Assembly (NCBI GenBank): GCA_030429735.1
Contig: JAUIET010000012.1
Location: forward strand, 92,177 to 156,176
DNA: 64,000 nt
Source of the DNA: Gammaproteobacteria bacterium
GTDB taxonomy: Bacteria > Pseudomonadota > Gammaproteobacteria > Pseudomonadales > JAUIET01
Direction of reading: 5' to 3'
Shown: positions 35,301 to 43,326 of the stretch, piece by piece
How the letters are laid out: every line of letters starts with the position of its first letter
Numbering within the stretch: position 1 is the stretch's first letter
Notes under the pieces: model-generated
Told to the model about the DNA's origin: nothing
The model's input: only the letters and a program-made list of their open reading frames with translations
Database searches by the model: none
Made by a program: the position numbers and the translations under genes

Positions 35301-35397
35301 AGCCCAGCAATACCAGAGCCAGAGACATGACAACGGCCAACAGAGGGCGTTGAATAAAAATATCCAGCGCATTGGGTGTGTCGAGTGAACGGCTCAT
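32320..35397 (-). CDS. RND (HAE1-type) efflux permease
   Basis: 1025-residue inner-membrane proton/drug antiporter, full length for AcrB/MdtB-type pumps. Twelve hydrophobic helices are apparent in the normal two-half arrangement. Proton relay Asp pair in GLVVDDAIVVVEN, early FIQRPLLAVV, and the second-half LVTKNGILVVEFAN are all intact. Its ATG overlaps the stop of the adaptor gene by four bases. Substrates cannot be predicted. No outer-membrane channel gene is nearby, so the pump probably uses a TolC-like channel coded elsewhere. Confidence 0.93.
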   Translation of the reverse strand: MSRSLDTPNALDIFIQRPLLAVVMSLALVLLGLRAAFQLPVLEFPQIESSALTINTPYVGASAETVQGFVTDPIERAVSTVPGVDYIESTTTAGMSSVKAWLKLNEPSTLALAELTARLGQIRFELPAGAEDPAILVSRADASNSIFYLDVDISDLNRAEISDYLSRYVVPVLSSIKGVQRIQMLGHRPPTMRVWLDPVRMNFFKISAQQIRQTLLSNNVIAAIGNSENSQQRIDLQTNATLRSVEEFERMVITTRDDAVIRLSDVARIELGEAESNDIGRIDQRDNIWLAVDGLPGANELEIGNELYGVLDQINATLPDGVHIAIGFDGTKYMRNALKEIFITLAETVLLVGIVVLLFMGSLRTALVPLVTIPISLLGATVVMTMMGFSLNLLTILAIVLSVGLVVDDAIVVVENVSRFMREGMSRTQAALASSRQLLTPIIGMTVTLAAVYVPIGFLSGLTGVLIKEFAFTLAVAVLLSGLVALTLSPVMSAYASPARGEEGKLTKQINANFDALRHRYEQLLRITLSWTPQILVFALFLALLAIPFLLMSQQELAPIEDESEIFVISEAPAEASVQYTHNHMRDVVDVMNGLPDTTSMWQVVSPNAGFGGQEFVEHSKRDFTPMDLLQPTFVKLATIPGLRAFPNLVPSLPSAGQFAVELVVTAPVPVEQMQPYAEKLLEATYASGKFLFADTNLKIDFPQANFTLDRDRIADLGMTVADVSEQLSIFLSGDYVNRFNLDGKAYRVVPMVEKVDRQDLNSIEQIQLQTPGGDLVPLSSIATRSERVGPRSLSKFQQRNSFTIYGGTLPIYTKEDGLRAVEQAAKEVLPEGYLIDYAGESRQLRQEGNTLFGALAFALAFVFLVLVILFNSLRDPLVVLLGCVPLALSGAMLFTFLGWTTINIYSQIGFITLVGLVTKNGILVVEFANHLQMTGRSKLDAIIEGASVRLRPVLMTTGATVIGHFPLVLVSGAGAEARNSIGIILVAGMLIGTLFTLFILPSVYLALASEHSKEENLLSNATPA

Positions 35398-36554
35398 TGT
35401 GGTGAACCGACGGCCGGCGCCTCACTATCCCTTGCTCGTTCAACAACGTGCACGAGCATACCGTCTTGCAATTTGAATGCACCAATTGCGGCGATGCGCT
35501 CGCCCGGCTGCAAGCCGTCCAATACTATTATTTCGCTGCTGTCCAGTGGGCCAGGAGTTACCTCGCGTCTCTCGGCGCGAAACGGTGCGGCAGCGCCGGC
35601 CTCAGCCGGATTCAAAACATACGCGTAAGCCCCAAAATTACTGCGTCTAATCGCACTGGATGGCAGCCTGAATACGCCGTCCACAGTGCCAAGACTTAGC
35701 GTGATGTCAACCACTGCGCCAGGCCTGACCGCGGGCGGTGGGTCAATGAGCAAGGCCCTGTACTGCAGGCTTCTGGAACTTACGTTGAAGCTGGCACCGG
35801 CAGATACAATACGTGCTGTCATAGACTCTTCCATCAGCGACTTGCTGCTGACTTCGATGTCGTTGCCTGTAACAACAGTGGCCTTGTCTTGCGGTAGCTT
35901 GAAGTCTACCCAGTATTGATTACCTACTCCGCTGAGTTCAGTCACCAGTGAGTTAGCCGCTAAATACTGCCCAACTTGTAAATCGTGCAGTGTGGTGTTG
36001 GCATCAAAGGGAGCGGTTAGCGTTTTTTTCGAGATGCTAGCCTCCAGTGCAGCTACATTAGCCAGCAGTACGTTCTTGTCTGCCAGTGCACGGTCGTAGT
36101 CGTTCTTGCTGGCGAGTTTCTTGGCTTTCAGCTCCGTCAGTCGCTTCAGTTGAATCTCAGCCAGTTGCAGTTGGGCAAGCAAGGCGCGCCGTTGCGATTG
36201 TTCCTGTTGGCTGTCCAGGCGTAGTAATAGCTGACCTTTGCGTACGGTACTGCCGCCAGAAAAACCAAGCTCTGCTACCACGCCATCAAGCTCATTGCGC
36301 AGTTCTACAAATTGTGCGGCTTTAACCTCGCCAATTGTGCGGTACAAGTTGCGCCATTGAACAGGTTCCAGCGTGATAGCAGTGACAGACTCGGAACGCT
36401 CAGGAAACGATTCTGCAAAGGCGATGGCCTTGCTGATTTGCGCATATTTAAGCCCGCCCAATACCATGACCAGCAAAACACAGACCAATAGCAACCAGAA
36501 CCAGCGCTTGGCGGGCGAGCCTGAGTGCTTGGTATCCGTGTAGCGTTCCGTCAT
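35394..36554 (-). CDS. RND efflux membrane-fusion (adaptor) protein
   Basis: 386-residue periplasmic adaptor of the HlyD/AcrA type. N-terminal membrane anchor (WFWLLLVCVLLVMVLGG), lipoyl half-motifs ELDGVVAELGF and KTLTAPFDA flanking a coiled-coil hairpin (about 120-170), then beta-barrel and membrane-proximal domains (AIRRSNFGAYAYVL). Overlaps the permease start by four bases, forming a two-gene pump operon. No regulator gene adjoins it. Confidence 0.9.
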   Translation of the reverse strand: MTERYTDTKHSGSPAKRWFWLLLVCVLLVMVLGGLKYAQISKAIAFAESFPERSESVTAITLEPVQWRNLYRTIGEVKAAQFVELRNELDGVVAELGFSGGSTVRKGQLLLRLDSQQEQSQRRALLAQLQLAEIQLKRLTELKAKKLASKNDYDRALADKNVLLANVAALEASISKKTLTAPFDANTTLHDLQVGQYLAANSLVTELSGVGNQYWVDFKLPQDKATVVTGNDIEVSSKSLMEESMTARIVSAGASFNVSSRSLQYRALLIDPPPAVRPGAVVDITLSLGTVDGVFRLPSSAIRRSNFGAYAYVLNPAEAGAAAPFRAERREVTPGPLDSSEIIVLDGLQPGERIAAIGAFKLQDGMLVHVVERARDSEAPAVGSPQ

Positions 36555-36603
36555 GTGTTATTGTCCTACTAAAGCGCTCAGCGCAAGCCTCTTGCCGAGA
36601 TCA

Positions 36604-38544
36604 CTACCGATTCTTACGGTCATCAATCAGTTGCTGGACCACACTTGGGTCGGCCAGCGTACTGGTATCGCCCAGATTGTCGGTTTCATTCGCTGCAATC
36701 TTGCGAAGAATTCGACGCATGATCTTGCCGGAGCGCGTTTTGGGCAATCCGGGAGCCCATTGAATAAGGTCTGGTTTGGCGATGGGGCCTATCTCTTGAT
36801 TGACCAGCGCTCGCAGCTCCGCGAGTAATTCGTCGCTGGGTTCTACGTCATGCATGGGTGTGACGTAAGCGTAAATGCCTTGGCCTTTGATATCGTGCGG
36901 ATAACCAACTACTGCGGCCTCTGCAATACTGTCGTGCAACACCAAAGCGCTTTCAACTTCGGCCGTTCCCATGCGATGGCCACTGACGTTCAGTACATCA
37001 TCCACGCGACCAGTGATCCACCAGTACCCGTCTTCGTCACGGCGCGCGCCGTCGCCAGTGAAGTAGTACCCTGGATATGTACTGAAATACGTGTCTATGC
37101 AGCGCTGGTGGTCACCATATACCGTCCGAATTTGTGACGGCCAGCTTTGTTTGATAGCCAGATTACCTTCCTGCGCACCCTGTGCAGGTAGCTCCCTGCC
37201 TTCTGCATCTAACAATACGGGTTCAACGCCAAAGAATGGGCGTGTTGCTGAGCCCGGCTTGGTTGGTGTGCAACCAGGCAGGGGGGTGATCATGATCGCA
37301 CCTGTTTCGGTTTGCCACCACGTGTCAACAATAGGGCAACGCTCTTCGCCCACCACGCGGTGATACCACTCCCAGGCTTCGGGGTTGATCGGTTCACCCA
37401 CTGTGCCCAACAGGCGCAGCGATTTTCGCGATGTGCAGGTGACCGCTTCATCGCCAACAGCCATTAGTGCACGAATTGCGGTTGGCGCAGTGTAGAAGAT
37501 GTTAACGTCGTGTTTATCAATCACTTGCCAGAAGCGCGAGGCGTCCGGGTAAGTGGGTACACCTTCAAACATTACCGTTGTTGCGGCATTCGCCAGAGGT
37601 CCGTAGACGATGTAGCTGTGCCCGGTAATCCAGCCTACGTCAGCCGTACACCAATACACATCGCCCTGCGAGTAATTAAAGACCGCTTTGTGCGTGAACG
37701 CGGCATTTAGCAGGTAGCCAGCCGTTGTATGCAGAACGCCCTTTGGTTTTCCGGTTGAGCCCGAGGTGTAGAGGATGAAAAGCGGGTCTTCCGCATCCAT
37801 GCTCTCTGGTTCGCAATCGCTTGCCTGCTGGTTACACAGTTCGTGATACCAAACGTCGCGTCCTTCCTGCCATTGAACGTCTTCACCGGTTCTCATTACG
37901 GTCAAACACGTGTGAACGTTAGGGCATTGTTCCAGCGCTTTGTCCGCGTTTGCTTTTAACGGAATATTTTTGCCGCCTCTTACGCCTTCATCAGCGGTAA
38001 TCAGGGTTTGGCAATCGCTATCGAGAATCCGGTCTTTCAAAGCCTCCGGCGAAAAACCGCCAAACACAACTGAATGGACGGCACCAATACGTGCGCAGGC
38101 CAGCATAGCGTAGGCCGCCTCGGCGATCATTGGCATGTAGATACATACGCGGTCGCCTTTTTTTACCCCGCGTGCACGTAAACCATTGGCAAGCTGGCAC
38201 ACATTGTCGTGCAAGGTTTGATAGCTGATGTGTTTGCTGTCATCGGTGTCATCGCCTTCCCAGATGATGGCGGTTTTGTCCGCGTGTTGTTCGAGGTGGC
38301 GATCAATGCAATTGACGCTTACATTCAATTTTGCGCCGGAAAACCAGCTGGCAGAGGCACTTGGAAAATCGTAGCTGACAACATCAGACCAGGGTTGCTC
38401 CCAGCTCAGCAACTCGTTTGCTTTATCCGCCCAAAACCCAGCAGGGTCATTGATCGACCGATGATACTCTGCCTGGTAGGTGGCTTCATCAATTAAAGCG
38501 CTGGCCGCATAGTGCTCGGGTACCGGGTATATTTTTTCGCTCAC
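36604..38544 (-). CDS. acs: Acetyl-CoA synthetase
   Basis: 646-residue AMP-forming acetate-CoA ligase, the standard length. Motifs: [40 protein letters not shown] at the acetate pocket with the Trp that limits substrate size, [20 protein letters not shown], and [10 protein letters not shown] whose Lys is the site of regulatory acetylation in known Acs proteins. Converts acetate to acetyl-CoA. In Pseudomonas acs-type genes are often under CbrAB or related control; no CbrB site was seen just upstream here. Confidence 0.96.
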   Translation of the reverse strand: MSEKIYPVPEHYAASALIDEATYQAEYHRSINDPAGFWADKANELLSWEQPWSDVVSYDFPSASASWFSGAKLNVSVNCIDRHLEQHADKTAIIWEGDDTDDSKHISYQTLHDNVCQLANGLRARGVKKGDRVCIYMPMIAEAAYAMLACARIGAVHSVVFGGFSPEALKDRILDSDCQTLITADEGVRGGKNIPLKANADKALEQCPNVHTCLTVMRTGEDVQWQEGRDVWYHELCNQQASDCEPESMDAEDPLFILYTSGSTGKPKGVLHTTAGYLLNAAFTHKAVFNYSQGDVYWCTADVGWITGHSYIVYGPLANAATTVMFEGVPTYPDASRFWQVIDKHDVNIFYTAPTAIRALMAVGDEAVTCTSRKSLRLLGTVGEPINPEAWEWYHRVVGEERCPIVDTWWQTETGAIMITPLPGCTPTKPGSATRPFFGVEPVLLDAEGRELPAQGAQEGNLAIKQSWPSQIRTVYGDHQRCIDTYFSTYPGYYFTGDGARRDEDGYWWITGRVDDVLNVSGHRMGTAEVESALVLHDSIAEAAVVGYPHDIKGQGIYAYVTPMHDVEPSDELLAELRALVNQEIGPIAKPDLIQWAPGLPKTRSGKIMRRILRKIAANETDNLGDTSTLADPSVVQQLIDDRKNR

Positions 38545-38574
38545 TGGTGTGCTCCTCTTTGCGTTCAGGGGCGG

Positions 38575-39423
38575 CTATAAATGCAGTTCACCTGACAATA
38601 CGTGCTGAACCTTTCCGCCAACCCGAATTGGGGCGCCAAGGTCTAGATAAATTGTGGATGGCCGACCCATTTCCACACCCTGATCAACTATCGCCTTACC
38701 ATCGTCAATGGCGAGGGACTTCAGATAGGCCGCGAAGCAACAATTGGCCGAACCCGTCGCCGGGTCTTCCCTAATACCATCGGCTTCGAAAAACATCCGC
38801 GCTGAGTATTGACTGTTGTGACTATGCCCTGCCGGGGCAAAGACAAACAAGCCTTGCACACCATGGCCGTCAGTTTGAAAGCGCATAAACTCCTGCTGGT
38901 TTACGCGGCATTGGCCAAGCGTTTTCAGATCTTTCACGGCAATCAATTGAAAGCTGGGTCCCAGATCAGCCGATCGAATTGGAAATGGGCCGTCCAGCAA
39001 ATCATCGGTGTTGATACTGAGTAGGTTGGCTGCAAGCTCACTCCCTATACCGTCGCTGAATGTGGCCATAGGTGACTGCAGCCAGACAATACCGCTGCTC
39101 CTGTCGAGCTGGACTTGCACCTCACCAACACCTAATTCCAGTGTAATGTTGGCGAGCTGCGCGTCCGTACCAAGCGTGGCAAGCACCCAGGCCGTGCCGA
39201 GAGTGGGATGCCCGGCAAAGGGCAGTTCGCTGGTGGGTGTAAAAATACGAACTCGTGCTCTATCACCATGGAATGCAGTCACAAAGGTGGTTTCAGAGAA
39301 GTTGGTTTCCCGTGCAATACGCTGCATGGTTTCGGTGTCAACCTCCGCGGCGTCCATAACAACAGCCAACTGATTTCCAGCCAGTTGTCGTTCGGCAAAT
39401 ACATCGACAATAAAGGTCTTCAT
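38575..39423 (-). CDS. PhzF-family epimerase/isomerase
   Basis: 282-residue PhzF-fold protein with the conserved ending of the first helix NFSETTFV (general-base Glu), GNQLAVV at the N-terminus, and repeated second-half signals PFAGHPTLGTA and DPATGSANC. Two symmetrical halves are complete. Members isomerise small acidic metabolites; PhzF itself works in phenazine synthesis, but no phenazine genes are here. Lies 30 bases beyond acs and 10 bases from panC on the same strand. Confidence 0.9.
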   Translation of the reverse strand: MKTFIVDVFAERQLAGNQLAVVMDAAEVDTETMQRIARETNFSETTFVTAFHGDRARVRIFTPTSELPFAGHPTLGTAWVLATLGTDAQLANITLELGVGEVQVQLDRSSGIVWLQSPMATFSDGIGSELAANLLSINTDDLLDGPFPIRSADLGPSFQLIAVKDLKTLGQCRVNQQEFMRFQTDGHGVQGLFVFAPAGHSHNSQYSARMFFEADGIREDPATGSANCCFAAYLKSLAIDDGKAIVDQGVEMGRPSTIYLDLGAPIRVGGKVQHVLSGELHL

Positions 39424-39433
39424 CCGGATACCT

Positions 39434-40294
39434 TTAATCCGCAGAAAACGTCATATTGTCGATCAAGCGAGTGCTGCCCAGCGTAGCTGCCGCCAGCAAA
39501 ACCAGCTGCTTTGTCTCAAGAGCAGGCGCCAATAAAGTATCCGCGTCTCGAATCTGCACGTAGTCGATATCGAAGCCAATCTCTTTCAGCACAGTGTTCG
39601 CCTGTAATTCGGCTTGCCTGAGTAACTCGAGGTCTTTGCCTTTGCCTGCACAGCGCTCTTTGGTTTCTTGCAGCACTCTGGAAAGTGCCGGTGCGATATT
39701 GCGTTCGGAATCGCTAAGATAATTATTTCGAGAGCTCATCGCTAGCCCGTCTTTCTCGCGCATGATCGGAGCACCAACAACTTCTACTGGCAAACTAAGA
39801 TCCTTGACCATTTTTCGAATCAGAAACAATTGCTGAAAATCTTTTTCGCCAAACACGGCAGAATCAGGTTGAACGATATTGAATAGCTTGTTAACGACTG
39901 TTGTAACACCATCAAAGTGCACCGGGCGACTCACACCGCAGAGCATCGCGTTGAACTTGGGCACCGAGACCCTGGTTAAATCCTGTTGTCCGTCCGGGTA
40001 CATTTCGTTTGCGTCCGGCAAGAACAATACGCTGGCGCCCTCACGCTGGAGCTTGGCTTGGTCCTCTTCCAATGTACGAGGGTAATTGTCCAGATCTTCG
40101 TTTTCACCAAACTGCAGTGGATTGACAAAAATGCTGACCACGACGAAGTCGCTTATCTCGCGTGCCTTGCGGACCAGGCTTATATGGCCGTCGTGCAGAT
40201 TGCCCATTGTAGGCACTAGCACTATGTGTTGCCCGGCATGGCGCTTGACGCGGATAGCCGCGCGAAGCTCTTTGATTCTTTTACATCGTTGCAT
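39434..40294 (-). CDS. panC: Pantoate-beta-alanine ligase
   Basis: 286-residue pantothenate synthetase: joins pantoate to beta-alanine with ATP, last step of pantothenate synthesis. HIGH-like motif MGNLHDGHISLV, FVNPLQFGENEDL, FGEKDFQQL and the KMSKS-like MSSRNNYLS are all present. In Pseudomonas the order is pcnB-folK-panB-panC; here panB is missing and a deoxynucleoside kinase gene lies between folK and panC. Confidence 0.96.
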   Translation of the reverse strand: MQRCKRIKELRAAIRVKRHAGQHIVLVPTMGNLHDGHISLVRKAREISDFVVVSIFVNPLQFGENEDLDNYPRTLEEDQAKLQREGASVLFLPDANEMYPDGQQDLTRVSVPKFNAMLCGVSRPVHFDGVTTVVNKLFNIVQPDSAVFGEKDFQQLFLIRKMVKDLSLPVEVVGAPIMREKDGLAMSSRNNYLSDSERNIAPALSRVLQETKERCAGKGKDLELLRQAELQANTVLKEIGFDIDYVQIRDADTLLAPALETKQLVLLAAATLGSTRLIDNMTFSAD

Positions 40295-40315
40295 TGTTTA
40301 GTTGTTACACTCAGG

Positions 40316-41017
40316 CTAGCCCAGCGCGCTGGGGTTGAAGTAGTGGCGGCCGCTCCTGGTTTGCAAAGCGAACTCAAGCAAACGGTCAAAGTGTTGCTGG
40401 TTGTTGGCCAGGTCGATGTGACTGGCATTGACAATCAAAAGCGGTGCCGCGTCATAGAAGTGGAAAAAGTTGCAGTATGCATCATTTAGCTTCTCCAGGT
40501 ACGAACGGTCAATATTCTGCTCTGCTTCGATGCCTCGTTGCTGTATGCGTTGCATCAATATATCGGTCGGCGCCTGTAAATAAATAACCAGATCCGGCGT
40601 GGGCGCATCTATTGTCGTTTGTTGGTATACCTTGTCGTACAGCTCAAACTCATCGGCCGTAAGATTAGCCTGTGCAAACAGCCTGTCTTTGTCGATCAGA
40701 AAATCGGCGACCCGTATGGGAGCGAACAAATCGGCTTGGCGAATATCATGGATTTGTTGCGCGCGTTGAAACAGAAAGAACAACTGCGTAGCCAGCGCGC
40801 CTTCTCCGTTCTTGCGATAAAAGCGTTCAAGAAACGGGTTCTCTTCAGCCCGCTCCAGTAGCACCTCATAATTAAAGACGTCGGCTAGTTTGCGCGCGAG
40901 CGTAGTTTTTCCAACACCAATAGGCCCTTCTACGGCAATAAATTGTGGCGCGTTACGGGTATCAGCCAGCGGAGAATGGTAACCGCTGGTGCTAAATTCG
41001 ACAGGCGCTGTGCTCAT
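40316..41017 (-). CDS. Deoxynucleoside kinase
   Basis: 233-residue dNK-family kinase phosphorylating deoxynucleosides (deoxyadenosine/deoxyguanosine type) in salvage. Features: P-loop EGPIGVGKTTLA, ERAEENPFLERFY substrate segment, DRLFAQANL in place of the family's DR[S/Y] motif, and lid QRIQQRGIEAEQN. Start ATG 41017 follows a GGAAG site; a further upstream start would overlap folK. It lies between folK and panC. Confidence 0.88.
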   Translation of the reverse strand: MSTAPVEFSTSGYHSPLADTRNAPQFIAVEGPIGVGKTTLARKLADVFNYEVLLERAEENPFLERFYRKNGEGALATQLFFLFQRAQQIHDIRQADLFAPIRVADFLIDKDRLFAQANLTADEFELYDKVYQQTTIDAPTPDLVIYLQAPTDILMQRIQQRGIEAEQNIDRSYLEKLNDAYCNFFHFYDAAPLLIVNASHIDLANNQQHFDRLLEFALQTRSGRHYFNPSALG

Positions 41018-41065
41018 GAATCTTCCAGGTTGGTGGTCGGCCAGTATAGCGCAGGCCACCCTCAG

Positions 41066-41572
41066 TCAGCCATTCAAGGGCAGGCTTGTGCGAATGATTT
41101 TTTCATGGCGATTGCCGAGCGCCAGCTGCTCGGCAATGGGCTGGATACGTCGGCCGTCGGGTAATTGGACATCAGGCGCAATCTCAAGCAGTGGCTGCAT
41201 TGCGAACAGTCGTTCAGTAAGCCTTGGGTGGGGTAAGATCAACCGGGAATGTCGCAATTGCCAATCTCCAAACAACAACACATCGATGTCCAGGGATCGA
41301 GGCCCCCATCGTTGGCGACGTTTGCGGCCCTGCCGGGTTTCAATAGCTTGTGTGTGGCGCAGTAGTGACAGTGGTCGAAGTGTGCAGCGCACAGCAACCA
41401 CCGCGTTCAGATAGTCCGCCTGGATCGCCGGACCCACGGGTGAGCTTCGGTAGATTGAAGAACATTTCAGCAATGTTGTCTGTGGAAGAGCAGCTATCGA
41501 GCGAACAGCCAGGCGTAGCTGCCAATGCGGTCGGCTCAAATTACTTCCTAATGCCAGATAAACAATAGGCAT
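41066..41572 (-). CDS. folK: HPPK, 2-amino-4-hydroxy-6-hydroxymethyldihydropteridine pyrophosphokinase
   Basis: 168-residue HPPK of folate synthesis, transferring pyrophosphate from ATP to the pterin. YLALGSNLSRP at the N-terminus, IYRSSPVG, and the signature RWGPRSLDIDVLLFG with catalytic Asp pair. It starts 19 bases after pcnB, as in many gammaproteobacteria. Confidence 0.95.
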   Translation of the reverse strand: MPIVYLALGSNLSRPHWQLRLAVRSIAALPQTTLLKCSSIYRSSPVGPAIQADYLNAVVAVRCTLRPLSLLRHTQAIETRQGRKRRQRWGPRSLDIDVLLFGDWQLRHSRLILPHPRLTERLFAMQPLLEIAPDVQLPDGRRIQPIAEQLALGNRHEKIIRTSLPLNG

Positions 41573-41591
41573 TGCCCGGCTGCGGTGTACT

Positions 41592-42908
41592 CTATTGCCC
41601 TTGAGCCTGTCTGGGCGGGCGTTTGCGCCTTCGGCGCGGTGGCCGGCGGCGTTGCTCGGAACGATTCGCTTCTTCGTCTACCGGGTTGTCAATTTGGTAC
41701 TGCGTCCACCATTCGCCCAGGCCTTCCAGGTCTTCACCCGATTGTTCACGTAATAATATGAAATCGTAGGCCGCGCGAAATCGCGGATTTGAGCGCAGCT
41801 TCGCGGCGCGTTTTCCTTCTTTCAGGTGCAAACGGGATTGCAGGTCCCAAATTTCACGCATTGGAATCGAGAAGCGCTTTGGAATTGACGTGGTTTGCAA
41901 CTGATCCATGGTGGCCGCATGGGTGGCTTCACGCATGGCTTCGACGATGTGCATGCCTTGGTCAAGGCATGCCTCGCGAAGTTCGATAACGGCTGGCCAC
42001 AGCACGGCAGCGTACATAAAAGCCGGTGTCACCGGCTTGCCGGCTTCAATGCGCGCGTCAGTATTTTCCATAGTGGCCTGAATAATTTCCTGCGCGTATG
42101 GCTGATCATCTTCCAACGCCTCGGCGGTGGCAGGAAACAAATACTGGAATAGATCAAACTGTTGCAGCACGGCCAGCGTATTGGCGGCGGCGCCACCCAG
42201 GAACAACTTAAGCACTTCATCGAACATGCGAGCCGGAGCGACCTGGCGTAGCAAGTGGCCATTTTTCTCAATCGCTGCGGAAGTTTCCGGCTCCATTTCA
42301 AAATCAAGCTTGCCTGCAAAACGAGCCGCGCGCAGCATGCGTACCGGGTCTTCCTGGTAACGAGTGTCTGCGTCACCTATTACTCGCAGGCGACCTTCCT
42401 TGATGTCTGAAAGCGCATTGACGTAATCAATGATTTCATCGGTTTCAGGACAGAAGTACAAGGCATTAACAGTAAAATCGCGTCGTACCGCGTCATCAGA
42501 CAAGTCACCGTAGACGTTGTCACGCAACAGCATGCCGGTATCACTTTGCTCTGACTCGTGGTCTTCAGTATCACGCGTGTCGTGATGGGCGCGAAACGTG
42601 GTGACTTCGACCACATCACGACCACTGCGCACGTGCACAATTTGAAAGCGGCGGCCAACAATTCGCGAGCGCTTGAACAGTTTAACCACCGCCTGCGGTT
42701 CAGCGTCAGTGGCTACATCAAAGTCCTTCGGTGTTCGACCAAGAAGCAAATCGCGAAGGCAGCCGCCAACGATGTAAGCCTCGAAACCATTTGCACGCAG
42801 GCTTTCTACAACCTGAACAGAATGAGGGCTTATCTCGCGAAGTTGCTTGCCAATGTCGGGTGCTTTGAGACGGGTGCTTGTGATCTGACCTGAAGCGTCA
42901 TTTGCCAT
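41592..42908 (-). CDS. pcnB: Poly(A) polymerase I
   Basis: 438-residue class II nucleotidyltransferase that adds 3' poly(A) tails to RNA and starts decay. Catalytic region YIVGGCLRDLLLGRTPKDFD (Asp pair), then RRDFTVNALYF and RYQEDPVRMLRAARFA. The end is a basic, Arg/Pro-rich tail (RRRPPRRRRKRPP), usual for PcnB. ATG 42908 begins MANDASGQ; residues further upstream are unlike the family. The promoter probably lies in the 140 bases below the sRNA terminator. Confidence 0.93.
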   Translation of the reverse strand: MANDASGQITSTRLKAPDIGKQLREISPHSVQVVESLRANGFEAYIVGGCLRDLLLGRTPKDFDVATDAEPQAVVKLFKRSRIVGRRFQIVHVRSGRDVVEVTTFRAHHDTRDTEDHESEQSDTGMLLRDNVYGDLSDDAVRRDFTVNALYFCPETDEIIDYVNALSDIKEGRLRVIGDADTRYQEDPVRMLRAARFAGKLDFEMEPETSAAIEKNGHLLRQVAPARMFDEVLKLFLGGAAANTLAVLQQFDLFQYLFPATAEALEDDQPYAQEIIQATMENTDARIEAGKPVTPAFMYAAVLWPAVIELREACLDQGMHIVEAMREATHAATMDQLQTTSIPKRFSIPMREIWDLQSRLHLKEGKRAAKLRSNPRFRAAYDFILLREQSGEDLEGLGEWWTQYQIDNPVDEEANRSEQRRRPPRRRRKRPPRQAQGQ

Positions 42909-43048
42909 TTGTGAATGCTGTACCCTGAGGCCGTAAAGGCCAATTGTAAAACCGCCTATCTTAGCATATCCAGAACGAGCAGCCGCCAAAGATCACTGCA
43001 AGGACAAAGATGGATTTATTCGGGTGAAGTGAAGTTTTCAGGCGAGCG

Positions 43049-43072
43049 AAAGGGGAAAACTGAGTTTTCCCC
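43049..43072 (-). terminator. Intrinsic terminator of the small RNA
   Basis: Perfect nine-base-pair stem GGGGAAAAC-TCA-GTTTTCCCC with a three-base loop at 43072-43052, followed by TTT on the minus strand. The U-run is short but the stem itself ends in CCCC after UUUU. On the plus strand no T-run follows, so it is directed at minus-strand transcripts. Confidence 0.7.
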
Positions 43073-43132
43073 ATCCAGGCCTTACTTTTTATTGTTTTGC
43101 GTATTATTGTTTTTGTTTGTTTTTCTTATTGT
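43049..43132 (-). ncRNA. Candidate CrcZ-like small RNA (about 84 nt)
   Basis: Predicted from four coincident signals between cbrB and pcnB: a sigma-54 promoter, an upstream CbrB-type palindrome, an A-rich body and a hairpin terminator. The start at 43132 is set by the distance to the -12 element. The first 48 or so bases are nearly free of G and C and hold runs of A-R-N triplets, the pattern bound by the Hfq distal face (AAU-AAG-AAA-AAC-AAA and later AAC-AAU-AAA-AAG). In Pseudomonas, CrcZ lies at this same place, is made from a CbrB-dependent sigma-54 promoter and titrates Hfq/Crc in catabolite repression. This RNA is much shorter than CrcZ (about 400 nt). No open frame is present. Confidence 0.72.
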
Positions 43133-43142
43133 GGGTAATAAA

Positions 43143-43158
43143 TGCAGCAACTGTGCCA
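43143..43158 (-). promoter_or_regulatory. Sigma-54 (-24/-12) promoter
   Basis: TGGCACAGTTGCTGCA on the minus strand. It matches consensus TGGCAC-N5-TTGCA except CTGCA for TTGCA, with GG and GC separated by exactly ten bases. Transcription would start near 43132. The gene immediately upstream, cbrB, encodes a sigma-54 activator with the GAFTGA loop. Confidence 0.82.
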
Positions 43159-43231
43159 GTTTTAAAAAACCAAACAATTTCAATTGCTTGCAAATTAAAG
43201 CTTAGGAGTAATCCCACAATAGTCAAATTTT

Positions 43232-43279
43232 TGTTACAAATTCACACTGGAAACGTTACTTGCAGAGCAAAAAGTAACA
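43232..43279. promoter_or_regulatory. Candidate CbrB enhancer sites
   Basis: On the minus strand TGTTAC-N14-GTAACG spans 43279-43254, and an extra half site GTAACA lies at 43237-43232. From memory the Pseudomonas CbrB operator is TGTTAC-N14-GTAACA, so one half is exact, the other 5 of 6, and spacing identical. The main site is centred about 134 bases upstream of the predicted sRNA start, a normal distance for a sigma-54 enhancer. Confidence 0.65.
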
Positions 43280-43326
43280 AAAAAACGTCGCGCTGTTTAA
43301 AAAATAGACTACAGGATTGGCCGTAT

